In this document: one piece after another, positions 17,889 through 26,312 of the stretch
How positions within the stretch are numbered: position 1 is the first letter of the stretch
Layout: each line of letters opens with the position of its first letter
DNA from: an uncultured Bacteroides sp.
Lineage (GTDB): Bacteria; Bacteroidota; Bacteroidia; Bacteroidales; Bacteroidaceae
DNA length: 64,000 nt
Assembly: GCA_900766005.1 (NCBI GenBank)
Contig: CAAFTU010000071.1
Span: 91,999 to 155,998, forward strand
Direction: 5' to 3'
Position numbers and translations under genes: made by a program
Notes under the pieces: model-generated
The model's database searches: none
What the model was told of the DNA's origin: nothing
The model's input: the letters and a program-made list of their open reading frames with translations, nothing else

Positions 17889-18899
17889 ATGAATTGGCGG
17901 ATTTCTCTTCTTTTGCTTTGGGTATGCATGCTCTTCACTGCTTGTGACTTTAGTACAAGCACGGCTGTGAAGCAGGATGAAGAAGAGATTTCTGTGTTGA
18001 GATATGATAAGCTGTTGGGCGAATTTGTTCGCTCCAACAGCTTTTCTGCCATGCAGAAGCTCACAATGGATTATCGGCTGCAGACTCAGACCTTGATTGA
18101 GGATGTGTTGTCTATCGGATCGGTGAAAGATGACAGCATTGCGCAGCGTCTGCAAAAATTCTATTCTGATACTACGCTGGTTCGCCTCATTGAGGATGTG
18201 GATGATAAGTTCCCTGCCTTGGACGAGGTGGAGAAACAGCTTTCCAAGGGGTTTAAGAAACTGAAGAAGGAGGTGCCCAACCTGAAAGTGCCTCACATCT
18301 ATGCCCAGATTTCTGCTTTCAATGAATCAATCGTTTTGGTCGACTCGCTCTTGGGTATCAGTCTGGATAAATACATGGGGGAGGACTACCCTCTGTATAA
18401 GCGTTTTTATTATGATTATCAGTGTCGGTCCATGCGTCCTGACCGCATCGTTCCGGATTGCTTTGTCTTTTATCTGTTGGGATGTTATGAATTGGAATAC
18501 CATGAGGGTACCTGCCTGATTGATTTGATGATGCACTACGGCAAGATGAATTATATCATGCAGAAACTCTTGGGGTATGGAGACATTGGAGAAGCCATGG
18601 GGTATTCGAAGGAGGAGATTGCCTGGTGTAGGAAAAACGAACAGGTTGTGTGGGATTACATGTGTGCACGGGGCCATCAGTTTGCACGTGACCCGATGGT
18701 GATTCGTTATTATATGAAGCCGGCTCCTGCGGTGGAAATGCTTGATGGAAATGCTCCTACCATGATTGGTACTTGGGTAGGTGCACGGATTGTGGCTTCT
18801 TACATGAAAACGCATAAGCATTTGAAATTGAAAGATTTATTGGAACTCAGTGATTATCATCGGATGTTTGAGGAGTCGGGTTATTTGACTTCAAACTAA
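17889..18899 (+). CDS. gldB: GldB-like lipoprotein
   Basis: 336 residues. Lipobox FTAC (cysteine near residue 19), then VLRYDKLLGEF and a C-terminal GTWVGARIVASYMK followed by LKDLLELSDYHRMFEESGY, which match the GldB lipoprotein family. GldB is needed for gliding and type IX secretion in Flavobacteria, yet homologues occur widely in non-gliding Bacteroidales, so the name does not imply motility here. It directly follows fabI (6 bp), suggesting co-transcription and a cell-envelope role. Confidence 0.85.
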   Translation: MNWRISLLLLWVCMLFTACDFSTSTAVKQDEEEISVLRYDKLLGEFVRSNSFSAMQKLTMDYRLQTQTLIEDVLSIGSVKDDSIAQRLQKFYSDTTLVRLIEDVDDKFPALDEVEKQLSKGFKKLKKEVPNLKVPHIYAQISAFNESIVLVDSLLGISLDKYMGEDYPLYKRFYYDYQCRSMRPDRIVPDCFVFYLLGCYELEYHEGTCLIDLMMHYGKMNYIMQKLLGYGDIGEAMGYSKEEIAWCRKNEQVVWDYMCARGHQFARDPMVIRYYMKPAPAVEMLDGNAPTMIGTWVGARIVASYMKTHKHLKLKDLLELSDYHRMFEESGYLTSN

Positions 18900-18942
18900 G
18901 CACTGTTTTTCTTCTATTGTTTTATTACTCTTTTTTCGATTA

Positions 18943-19653
18943 TTGAAAGTGGAAACTGCTCTGTATTTGTTGCCCGTTACTTTGGGGGATACTTCCGTTG
19001 AAAAGGTGTTGCCTGCCTATAATAAGGAAATCATAGCCGGTATCCGGCATTTTATTGTAGAGGATGTTCGTTCTGCCCGCCGTTTCTTGAAGAAGGTGGA
19101 CAAGGATATCGATATTGATGCCTTGACTTTTTATCCGCTCAACAAGCATACTTCTCCGGAAGCTATTTCCGGCTATCTGAAGCCTTTGGTGAACGGAGCT
19201 TCTATGGGGGTCATTTCTGAAGCAGGTTGTCCGGCTGTGGCCGATCCGGGGGCTGACGTGGTGGCTATTGCCCAGCGGAAAAACCTGAAAGTGGTGCCGC
19301 TCGTAGGTCCGTCTTCCATTATTCTTTCGGTGATGGGCTCGGGATTCAACGGACAGAGTTTTGCCTTCCACGGTTATTTGCCTATCGAACCGGCGGAACG
19401 TGTCAAGAAAATTAAAATGCTGGAGCAGCGGATTTACAGCGAGAATCAGACTCAGCTTTTTATTGAGACTCCTTACCGGAATCATAAAATGGTGGAGGAT
19501 ATCTTGCAGAACTGCCGCCCGCAAACGAAATTGTGTATAGCTGCCAATATCACTTGTGAGGGTGAATATATCCACACTCGCACGGTGAAGGAATGGAAGG
19601 GACATGTGCCCGATTTGGCTAAGATTCCTTGTATTTTTCTCTTATACAAATAA
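18943..19653 (+). CDS. SAM-dependent methyltransferase, RsmI-like tetrapyrrole methylase fold
   Basis: 236 residues. Start is not ATG: TTG at 18943 or GTG at 18949. The protein opens LYLLPVTLG and has SEAGCPAVADPGADVV near residue 90 and VGPSSIILSVMGSGFNGQSFAFHGYLP near 120, all as in RsmI (16S rRNA C1402 2'-O-methyltransferase). It is shorter than RsmI (about 280) and lacks part of the C-terminal region. Many Bacteroidetes carry this short form next to or in place of RsmI. Its 3' end overlaps the convergent membrane-protein gene by 35 bp. Confidence 0.82.
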   Translation: MKVETALYLLPVTLGDTSVEKVLPAYNKEIIAGIRHFIVEDVRSARRFLKKVDKDIDIDALTFYPLNKHTSPEAISGYLKPLVNGASMGVISEAGCPAVADPGADVVAIAQRKNLKVVPLVGPSSIILSVMGSGFNGQSFAFHGYLPIEPAERVKKIKMLEQRIYSENQTQLFIETPYRNHKMVEDILQNCRPQTKLCIAANITCEGEYIHTRTVKEWKGHVPDLAKIPCIFLLYK

Positions 19654-20737
19654 CATCTTTCAGGTGTTCGTATTCTTCTTCAAAGCAACTGCTGAAGAAG
19701 TCTTTGCCTAGGTTTTCTTCAATTTGCTTGAAGTTCCACAGTTTGCTGTTCTTGAACCGGCAGGAGGTCAGGGCGGAGTCGTCTTTCATGTCGATGATGA
19801 ACAGGTAGATGAGCCGGTTGGTCATTTCGTTTTGAAAGTGGTAGACTATGTTGAATTCTGGCTTCATGTGGCTGGAATGCGGAAAGGTCGCATTGATCAG
19901 TCGCGTGGCTCCTGTGTGTAGCGTTTCTCCATATTTCAGGTAGGTCTCCATCGGTATGTCCATTTTGCTCTTTTCAAAAGAGGCTGTGGAGGGGCGGTTG
20001 CATAGGAACAGCATGCCGTGGGTTGTGATGGCGATTCTGATCACCGGGTTGATGTGGGTGTTTTGGACGTTGCTTGTTTCCATCATCGGCATTTTACCTA
20101 TTACATCGCCTTTCAGATTGACAATGGGAATGATTTCGCTGTGGGAGAGCAGGTGGTTGAAGAAGTGGATGGCTATCTGATTGAGCAGGATGGTGATGAT
20201 GAATAGGGTGGGGGGAAGTATCTTGTAGAGGATAAATGAACTGGTGGAGCTCAGCGGGCCTTTTGATATGATGGTGATGCTGATGATGATGAAATGAAAG
20301 ATGCCCAGCAGGAGTGCAATGCGGGCTGACACAACTGCCGCTTCTACTCCTTGTTCATAGAGTGGCTTGTGGCCCGTATTTATTTTTTCTAGCAGGTGAT
20401 GGATGATTCGTTTTTTGTGTAGAAAGAGTATAAGCATGGGAATCAGAATACTCACTTCCAGGGTCAAGGGGAGAGCACCGGCTGGTACGTAGTCTCCCGG
20501 TATGAATGACGCGAAGGATATCAGTATCAGCATGGCCGTTGACAGGTAGAGTATAAAGTTAGGAATCAGTATTTTTTTCTGCCTGTGTGAAAGGAAGACA
20601 CCTATAATACCGATTCCGGTACCTATGTATATGGCTATGTCTTGTGTGATTATTTCGCATAAGAATATGGAAATAATCACAGGGACAAAGCCTAACGACA
20701 TGTTGAAGGCTGAAGAAAGTATTCCTTTGTGGCTCAT
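19619..20737 (-). CDS. Multi-pass membrane protein with NUDIX-like C-terminal domain
   Basis: 372 residues. About seven hydrophobic segments in residues 1-205. The C-terminal 165 residues read like a NUDIX fold: IVNLKGDVIGKM, then PVIRIAITTHGMLFLCNRP (first strands), DIPMETYLKYGETLHTGATRLI (where a Nudix box would sit) and LYLFIIDMKDD. The catalytic Nudix glutamates (RE-x2-EE) are missing, so it is probably a non-catalytic nucleotide or ligand sensor. It lies 62 bp after lipA on the same strand. The NUDIX relation is inference from pattern. Confidence 0.65.
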   Translation of the reverse strand: MSHKGILSSAFNMSLGFVPVIISIFLCEIITQDIAIYIGTGIGIIGVFLSHRQKKILIPNFILYLSTAMLILISFASFIPGDYVPAGALPLTLEVSILIPMLILFLHKKRIIHHLLEKINTGHKPLYEQGVEAAVVSARIALLLGIFHFIIISITIISKGPLSSTSSFILYKILPPTLFIITILLNQIAIHFFNHLLSHSEIIPIVNLKGDVIGKMPMMETSNVQNTHINPVIRIAITTHGMLFLCNRPSTASFEKSKMDIPMETYLKYGETLHTGATRLINATFPHSSHMKPEFNIVYHFQNEMTNRLIYLFIIDMKDDSALTSCRFKNSKLWNFKQIEENLGKDFFSSCFEEEYEHLKDVICIREKYKES

Positions 20738-20799
20738 CTTTTACTTTGTTTTATTGTCGGTTCTTGCTTATAAAACAAATTGTGCTTGTGTTTTGTTTG

Positions 20800-21648
20800 T
20801 TATCGAATGTGTTTCTCGGCGTGATACGAGGAACGAACCAGCGGTGCACTTTCTACAATGTTAAATCCTTTCTTGAGTCCGATTTCTTTGTATCGGGCAA
20901 ATTGTTCGGGCGTGATGTAGGCTGCAACCGGATAATGGCGGTGGCTGGGTTGCAGGTATTGTCCGATTGTCAGAATCTGACATCCTACTGCCAATAAATC
21001 GTCCATCAACGCTTCCACTTCTTCGGGAGTCTCGCCCAATCCTACCATGATGCCGCTTTTGGCTGTCACTCCTTGGGAGGCGATGTGGCCGATGACTTTT
21101 AGGCTGGTTTCATAGTTGGCTGCACTGCGCACCTGCGGACTGATGCGCTTGACGGTTTCCATGTTGTGGGAGATGATGTTGGGACCTGCTTCAATGACTT
21201 GGTCTACCAGTTCCAGTTTTCCTTGAAAATCCGGTATCAGTACTTCGGTGGTGGTGGACGGGTTCAGCCGTTTGATTTCGCGGATGGTTTTTGCCCAGTG
21301 GGCTGCACCCAAATCCGGCAGGTCGTCGCGGTCTACTGAGGTGATGACGGCATGGCTCAGCTTCATCAGTGCGATGGATTCTGCCACATGGGTGGGCTCG
21401 TTTTCATCCAACGGATGAGGACGTCCTGTCTGTGTGTTGCAGAATTTGCAGCTTCGGGTGCAGATGTCTCCGCCAATCATGAAGGTAGCGGTCCCCTTTC
21501 CCCAGCACTCGCCCATGTTCGGGCAACGCCCGCTGCTGCATATAGTATGCAGGCAGTGGGAGTCGACTATTTTTTTTGTTTCGGTGTATCTTTCGTTGGC
21601 ACCGATATTGATCTTAAGCCATTCTGGCTTACGTACTCTGTCTTTCAT
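20800..21648 (-). CDS. lipA: Lipoyl synthase
   Basis: 282 residues, radical-SAM enzyme. The auxiliary 4Fe-4S cluster ligands are C37, C42 and C48 (C-x4-C-x5-C) and the SAM cluster ligands C63, C67 and C70 (C-x3-C-x2-C in CTRSCKFC). RSSYHAE near the C-terminus carries the conserved serine ligand. It inserts two sulfurs into octanoyl groups on carrier lipoyl domains. Its ATG overlaps the stop of the upstream peptidase gene by one base (TAATG), so the two are translationally coupled. Confidence 0.96.
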   Translation of the reverse strand: MKDRVRKPEWLKINIGANERYTETKKIVDSHCLHTICSSGRCPNMGECWGKGTATFMIGGDICTRSCKFCNTQTGRPHPLDENEPTHVAESIALMKLSHAVITSVDRDDLPDLGAAHWAKTIREIKRLNPSTTTEVLIPDFQGKLELVDQVIEAGPNIISHNMETVKRISPQVRSAANYETSLKVIGHIASQGVTAKSGIMVGLGETPEEVEALMDDLLAVGCQILTIGQYLQPSHRHYPVAAYITPEQFARYKEIGLKKGFNIVESAPLVRSSYHAEKHIR

Positions 21649-23858
21649 TATAGGTTGTTTAAGAAGAAGTTGGTTAACTTGGTATATAAGTGATGGCGTG
21701 TATTTCCGCCATAGATTCCGTGATTGCGGTTGGTATAGATTTGCATGTCAAACTGCTTGCCCAGCTGTACCAGCCATTCTGCATATTCTGTGCAGTTCTG
21801 ATAGTGTACGTTGTCGTCGGCCATGCCGTGCACCAGCAACAGGTTTCCGTGTAATTTTTCTGCACGGCTGAATGCGGATGAGGCTTTGTATCCTTCTGCA
21901 TTTTCTTTGGGTGTGCGCATGAAGCGTTCGGTGTATACGGTATCGTAGAATTTCCAGTCGGTAGGAGCGGCCACTGCTACACCGGCTTTGAATACAGGAG
22001 TGCCTTCACTCATACTCATGATGGTCATGTAGCCGCCATAGCTCCATCCCCAAATACCGATGCGGTTTTTGTCAACATAGGATTGCTTGCCCAGATAGAG
22101 AGCTGTTTCTACTTGGTCTTTGGCTTCTTTTACACCGATTTTCAGGTAGGTGCATTTCTCAAAGGCTTCTCCTCTTCCGCCCGTTCCACGTCCGTCTACA
22201 CAGACTACGATGTAGCCCAGGCTGGCCATGTAGGTTTCCCAGCTGATTCCCCAGCTGTCGAGTACCTGTTGTGAACCGGGACCGCTGTATTGGAACATGA
22301 GTACCGGATATTTCTTTGATGCGTTAAAATCGGTGGGTTTCATCATCCAGCCGTTGAGGCTGACACCGTCGGTAGTCTGGAAGGTGAAAAACTCTTTTTG
22401 CGGAATGGCATAGCCGGCCAGTCTGTTTTTCAGGCTTTCGTTGTCGACCAGTGTCTTGAGCGTTTTACCTGTATTGTCGTTCAGGGTGACTGTCATCGGG
22501 TTGTTCACACTGGTGTATTTGTTCATAAAGTATTTCAGCGAACGGCTGAATTGGGGCTGGTTGGTTCCGGCTTGCTGAGAGAGTTTGGTTTTTCTGCCTT
22601 TTTTGTCGGTTTTGTATACGGCCAGACGCAGCGGGCTCTCTTCGTTGCTCGTGTAGTAGAATGTACCGTCTTTCTCGTCATAGCCCAAGAACTCCTTGAC
22701 TTCAAACTGTCCGTTGGTTACTTTCTTGATCAGGTTGCCTCCCATGCTGTACCAGTAGAGGTGGCTGTAGCCGTCACGTTCGCTGAGCAAGGTGAAGTTT
22801 TCGGGGTAGAAATGGATGTTATCGAAAATACTTTCTTTGATATAGTAGGGTGATTCATCGCGCAGCACCAGTTTGCAAACTGTGGAGCGGGGATCTGCAA
22901 AGTAGAGTTCAAAGCGGTTCTGGTGACGGTTGAGTGTCATGATAGCCAGTTTGCTGGCATCTTGTGTGAAGCGGATGCGGGGGATGTAGCCGTCGGCATC
23001 CAAGGGAAGTTTCATGGTGCGGGTGACATGCGACTTGATGTCGTAGGTGCGCACTTCTACCTTGGAGTTGGGATAACCGGCTTTCGGGTATTTGTAGGTG
23101 TAGGCTCCGGGATAGTCGTTGAAGGCATCCATGTGTGGGGCTTGTCCTGCATATACCGGGAAGGTGTATGAGGGCACCTCTGTTTCGTCAAAGCGGATGA
23201 AAGCGATTTGTGAGTTGTCGGCACTGAATTCCAATGCACGGTTGAAGCTGAACTCTTCTTCATACACCCAGTCGGGGATTCCGTTGATGATGGCATTTCG
23301 TTTTCCGTCTTCTGTCACCTGGCTTTCGCTGTTGCCATACAGCAGTTTGACGAGGAATATGTTATTGTCGCGCACAAAAGCAATCATGGTGCCGTCGGGC
23401 GAGAAGACAGGTACTTGCTGCGGACCACCATCCGACAGTTTTTCGATGATGTTGTTTGTCGTCACACCTTTGTCGTTCCGTTTAAGCGGATAGATATAGT
23501 GAACTGCTGTATACGAACGGCGGTAAATAGGGGTAGTCTGTGTGGCAATCAGAAGCTTTTGTCCGTCGGGTGAGAACTGGTAGCTGTCAAAATGCTTGAA
23601 ATCACATTCTCTGGCTGTGGTCACGTCGAAGATGACTTCCACTTTTTCTCCGGTCTTGAAGGAGTACTTGATGATTTGTGTTCCTTGCGGATTCATCTGT
23701 GTGTAGAATTCTCCGTCGGGTGTGGGTATGACACCGTAAATGTTTTCCGGTCGGAAGGAGCCGGAGGTGATTTCTTTAAGATTGAGTGCCTTCGTTGCCT
23801 GTGCCATTCCGGCCAGGCAGATGAGGCAAAGCAATAGGGTAATGCTGATTTTTTTCAT
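21648..23858 (-). CDS. Dipeptidyl peptidase IV (S9B), exported
   Basis: 736 residues with a signal peptide (GMAQ). The N-terminal eight-bladed propeller (about 60-480) carries the DWVYEEEF segment whose paired glutamates bind the substrate N-terminus, a DPP IV signature. The alpha/beta hydrolase domain has nucleophile S near 605 in GWSYGGY, aspartate near 680 in HGMADDNVH, and histidine near 712 in NRNHGIYG. It removes Xaa-Pro dipeptides from peptides in the periplasm or at the surface. A strong promoter lies upstream. Confidence 0.94.
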   Translation of the reverse strand: MKKISITLLLCLICLAGMAQATKALNLKEITSGSFRPENIYGVIPTPDGEFYTQMNPQGTQIIKYSFKTGEKVEVIFDVTTARECDFKHFDSYQFSPDGQKLLIATQTTPIYRRSYTAVHYIYPLKRNDKGVTTNNIIEKLSDGGPQQVPVFSPDGTMIAFVRDNNIFLVKLLYGNSESQVTEDGKRNAIINGIPDWVYEEEFSFNRALEFSADNSQIAFIRFDETEVPSYTFPVYAGQAPHMDAFNDYPGAYTYKYPKAGYPNSKVEVRTYDIKSHVTRTMKLPLDADGYIPRIRFTQDASKLAIMTLNRHQNRFELYFADPRSTVCKLVLRDESPYYIKESIFDNIHFYPENFTLLSERDGYSHLYWYSMGGNLIKKVTNGQFEVKEFLGYDEKDGTFYYTSNEESPLRLAVYKTDKKGRKTKLSQQAGTNQPQFSRSLKYFMNKYTSVNNPMTVTLNDNTGKTLKTLVDNESLKNRLAGYAIPQKEFFTFQTTDGVSLNGWMMKPTDFNASKKYPVLMFQYSGPGSQQVLDSWGISWETYMASLGYIVVCVDGRGTGGRGEAFEKCTYLKIGVKEAKDQVETALYLGKQSYVDKNRIGIWGWSYGGYMTIMSMSEGTPVFKAGVAVAAPTDWKFYDTVYTERFMRTPKENAEGYKASSAFSRAEKLHGNLLLVHGMADDNVHYQNCTEYAEWLVQLGKQFDMQIYTNRNHGIYGGNTRHHLYTKLTNFFLNNL

Positions 23859-23894
23859 CTGGTTTATCGGTTTTTTTTATTTTTTTCGTATTTG

Positions 23895-23925
23895 CAAAAA
23901 TAACAATAAACTTAGACTCAGCAAA
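23895..23925 (-). promoter_or_regulatory. Promoter of the dipeptidyl peptidase-lipA operon
   Basis: On the minus strand TTTG (23922-23925), 19 bases, TATTTTTG (23895-23902), a full Bacteroides consensus. The peptidase ATG is at 23858, giving a leader of about 30 bases. The -33 end lies 33 bp past the miaA stop. Confidence 0.85.
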
Positions 23926-23957
23926 AACTGAAGGATTTTTATGCCTTTTGTGTGGGC

Positions 23958-24860
23958 TTATCTTTCTGCATTGGCAGAGAGATAGGCGAGAATCTCTGTT
24001 TCCTGCTCCGGATGAAACCATCGTATGTCGGCATCACGCTTAAACCAGGTCATTTGTTTGCGTGAATAGATGCGCGAATTCTGTTTTATTTTTTCTATGG
24101 CAAAGGGAAGTTCCCACGCTCCGTCGAGGTAGTTGAACAGTTCTTTGTAGCCCACGGTGTTGAGGGAGTTTTGTTTTCGGTAGGGCAGAACGGAGCGTAC
24201 TTCTTCCAGCAATCCTTCTTCCATCATCATGTCTACCCGTCGGTTGATGCGGTCGTAGAGTTCTTCCCGGTCGCGTGTGAGTCCCACCTTGATGATGCGG
24301 AAGGGGCGCTCTTTCTTGCTTTGGGTGCGGAAAGAGGTATAGGTGCGTCCGGTCATGTAGCAGATTTCCAGTGCATGAATCACCCGTTTCGGGTTTTTCA
24401 AGTCGACTTTGCGGTAGTAGTCGGGGTCCAGCAGGCGGAGTTCGCTGCATAGTTGTTCGAGTCCTTCTTCTTCATATTTCTGGAGCATCAGGGCGCGTGT
24501 CTCTGCGTCTACCGTGGGAATGTCGTCTATGCCTTTGCAAATGGCATCTACGTACATCATGGAGCCTCCTGTGAGGACCACGGTGTGATGGCGAGTGAAG
24601 AGTTCGGCCAGTATTTCCATGGCATCGGTCTCGTATTGTGCGGCGCTGTAATAATCGGTCAGGTGGAGGGTGCCGACTAAGTGATGGGGCACACGGGCCA
24701 GCTGTTCGGGGGTGGGGGCAGCCGTGCCTATTTTCAGTTCGGCAAAGAGCTGTCTTGAGTCTGCCGATACAATTTCGGTGTTGAAATGCTCGGCTATTCG
24801 CAAACTTAATTCGGTTTTACCTACGCCCGTGGGGCCAATGAGAACAATGAGTGTGGACAA
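23958..24860 (-). CDS. miaA: tRNA dimethylallyltransferase
   Basis: 300 residues. P-loop GPTGVGKT at 9-16, DSRQLF near 34, and the DMAPP/tRNA region NPKRVIHALEI near 165 and NTVGYKE near 245. It adds dimethylallyl to A37 of tRNAs reading UNN codons. Length is typical. It lies downstream of the lipid A operon on the same strand, separated by a strong terminator, so it likely has its own promoter or relies on read-through. Confidence 0.96.
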   Translation of the reverse strand: MSTLIVLIGPTGVGKTELSLRIAEHFNTEIVSADSRQLFAELKIGTAAPTPEQLARVPHHLVGTLHLTDYYSAAQYETDAMEILAELFTRHHTVVLTGGSMMYVDAICKGIDDIPTVDAETRALMLQKYEEEGLEQLCSELRLLDPDYYRKVDLKNPKRVIHALEICYMTGRTYTSFRTQSKKERPFRIIKVGLTRDREELYDRINRRVDMMMEEGLLEEVRSVLPYRKQNSLNTVGYKELFNYLDGAWELPFAIEKIKQNSRIYSRKQMTWFKRDADIRWFHPEQETEILAYLSANAER

Positions 24861-24894
24861 TGGAAATAATGTATGAGGTGAATGGATATATATG

Positions 24895-24938
24895 AATAAA
24901 AAGTTGAGTGCTGAAACCGGTGATTACAGCACTCAACT
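24895..24938 (-). terminator. Terminator of the lipid A operon
   Basis: AGTTGAGTGCTG (24902-24913) pairs with CAGCACTCAACT (24927-24938), a 12-bp perfect stem. On the minus strand it is followed by TTTTTATTC. It starts 20 bases past the stop of the 24958-25509 gene. Confidence 0.92.
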
Positions 24939-24957
24939 CTGAACGCTTAGCGATGAT

Positions 24958-25509
24958 TTAATATTTGTCTTCGTCGTAAGGGTTGCCCGATCCTCCGATA
25001 TCAAAGCCTTCCTGATCGAAATCTTCCATGTCGAAGTCTTGGTCACCGTAGAAGTTTTCATCCAAATCGAGTGAACCGCCTGTGGCAGCCATCTCTTCGA
25101 AGTCGACTGTCTGCTTGGGAGCGTCGCCTATTTTCTTGGTACACTTGGCTCCGTTCATCTCTTTTCCTGTGATGATTTCAGACAGTTCAATGAAGAAGCA
25201 GCGTTCGGTCATGTAGTCGAATACGTAGAGCAATTTCTGCTTTTCGTCTTCCACCAGTTCGCTGATCATTGTATCTTTCATTACCCAACTGTCCATTTCC
25301 GGATTGTCGTCCATTTCTTCCAGGGTAATTTCCTTTTCTTTTTCCCAGTCGTCATCACAGATAAAGAATGAAGTCATCTGGTCGTTGGTGTAGCCTGTTG
25401 ATTTCAGAATTGCTTCGTGAAAATCATAAAAGGTTGCATCCGGATTGATCTGAATTTCTCTGATAAAATCGTCTGCTTCATCAGATATGATGGTAAATCT
25501 GTATATCAT
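24958..25509 (-). CDS. Plasmid pRiA4b ORF-3-like protein
   Basis: 183 residues, acidic. MIYRFTIISDEADDFIREIQI, FYDFHEAILKSTGYTNDQMTSFFI and LLYVFDYMTERCFFIELSE match the pRiA4b ORF-3 / TnpR-passenger family. The C-terminal 40 residues are very acidic and glycine-rich. The family name comes from mobile elements, but there is no transposon here. The gene is the last of the lpxD-lpxC/fabZ-lpxA operon, 21 bp after lpxA, and sits before its terminator. Function unknown. Confidence 0.88.
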   Translation of the reverse strand: MIYRFTIISDEADDFIREIQINPDATFYDFHEAILKSTGYTNDQMTSFFICDDDWEKEKEITLEEMDDNPEMDSWVMKDTMISELVEDEKQKLLYVFDYMTERCFFIELSEIITGKEMNGAKCTKKIGDAPKQTVDFEEMAATGGSLDLDENFYGDQDFDMEDFDQEGFDIGGSGNPYDEDKY

Positions 25510-25530
25510 AATTTGCTTGATTGAAACTTC

Positions 25531-26298
25531 TTATCTAATTATACCACGTTCTGAATTTCGGATGAAATTGAGGATATACTCTATTTCCGGAGTCTTTTCA
25601 AATTCATCTTCTATTTTCTTTAATGCCTCGGTTGTGTTTAATCCGCTTTGATAGATAATGCGGTATGCGTTGTGGATTAGTTCAATGACTTCATTGGAAA
25701 AACCACGGCGGCGCAGACCGATGATATTGATGCCGCTGAAAGCAATGGGTTCACGTCCCGCTATGATATAAGGCGGAATGTCCTTGCTGAAGCGTGAACC
25801 GCCTTGAATCATGACATAACTTCCCACGCGGCAGAACTGGTGCATCAGTACATTGGCACTGATTATCGCATTGTCATCAATGATGATCTCTCCGGCCATT
25901 TTGGTGGAGTTGCCGATAATGCATCCGTTGCCGATGATTGCATCGTGAGCTACGTGTACGCCTTCCATCAACAGGTTGTTGCTTCCAACGACCGTACGCC
26001 CTTTAGCTGCTGTACCGCGGTTGATTGTCACATTCTCGCGGATCAAATTGTTATCTCCAATTTCGGCTGTAGTTTCTTCTCCGCGGAACTTCAAATCTTG
26101 CGGTACGGCTCCAATCACGGCTCCCGGAAAAATGGTGTTTCCGTTTCCGATGCGTGAGCCATATAAGATATTCGCATTGGCCATAATCTTGTTGTTATCG
26201 CCAATTACTACATTTTTATCAATAAATACGAATGGCGCAATTTCTACATTTTCTCCGATTTTAGCTTCGGGATGAATATACGCTAAGGGACTTATCAT
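25531..26298 (-). CDS. lpxA: UDP-GlcNAc O-acyltransferase
   Basis: 255 residues. Left-handed beta-helix of hexapeptide repeats in the first 180 residues (for example IGENVEIAPFVFIDKNVVIG), with the catalytic-histidine segment VHVAHDAIIGNG near 118 and a helical C-terminus. It transfers a 3-hydroxyacyl chain to UDP-GlcNAc, the first step of lipid A synthesis. 14 bp after lpxC/fabZ in the same operon. Confidence 0.96.
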   Translation of the reverse strand: MISPLAYIHPEAKIGENVEIAPFVFIDKNVVIGDNNKIMANANILYGSRIGNGNTIFPGAVIGAVPQDLKFRGEETTAEIGDNNLIRENVTINRGTAAKGRTVVGSNNLLMEGVHVAHDAIIGNGCIIGNSTKMAGEIIIDDNAIISANVLMHQFCRVGSYVMIQGGSRFSKDIPPYIIAGREPIAFSGINIIGLRRRGFSNEVIELIHNAYRIIYQSGLNTTEALKKIEDEFEKTPEIEYILNFIRNSERGIIR

Positions 26299-26312
26299 AT
26301 TTTACTAGTTTA

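Noticed and set aside
24958..25509. Mobile element cargo (IS1096/TnpR naming)
   Set aside because: The family name is historical; no transposase, inverted repeats or target duplications are seen and the gene is part of the lipid A operon.
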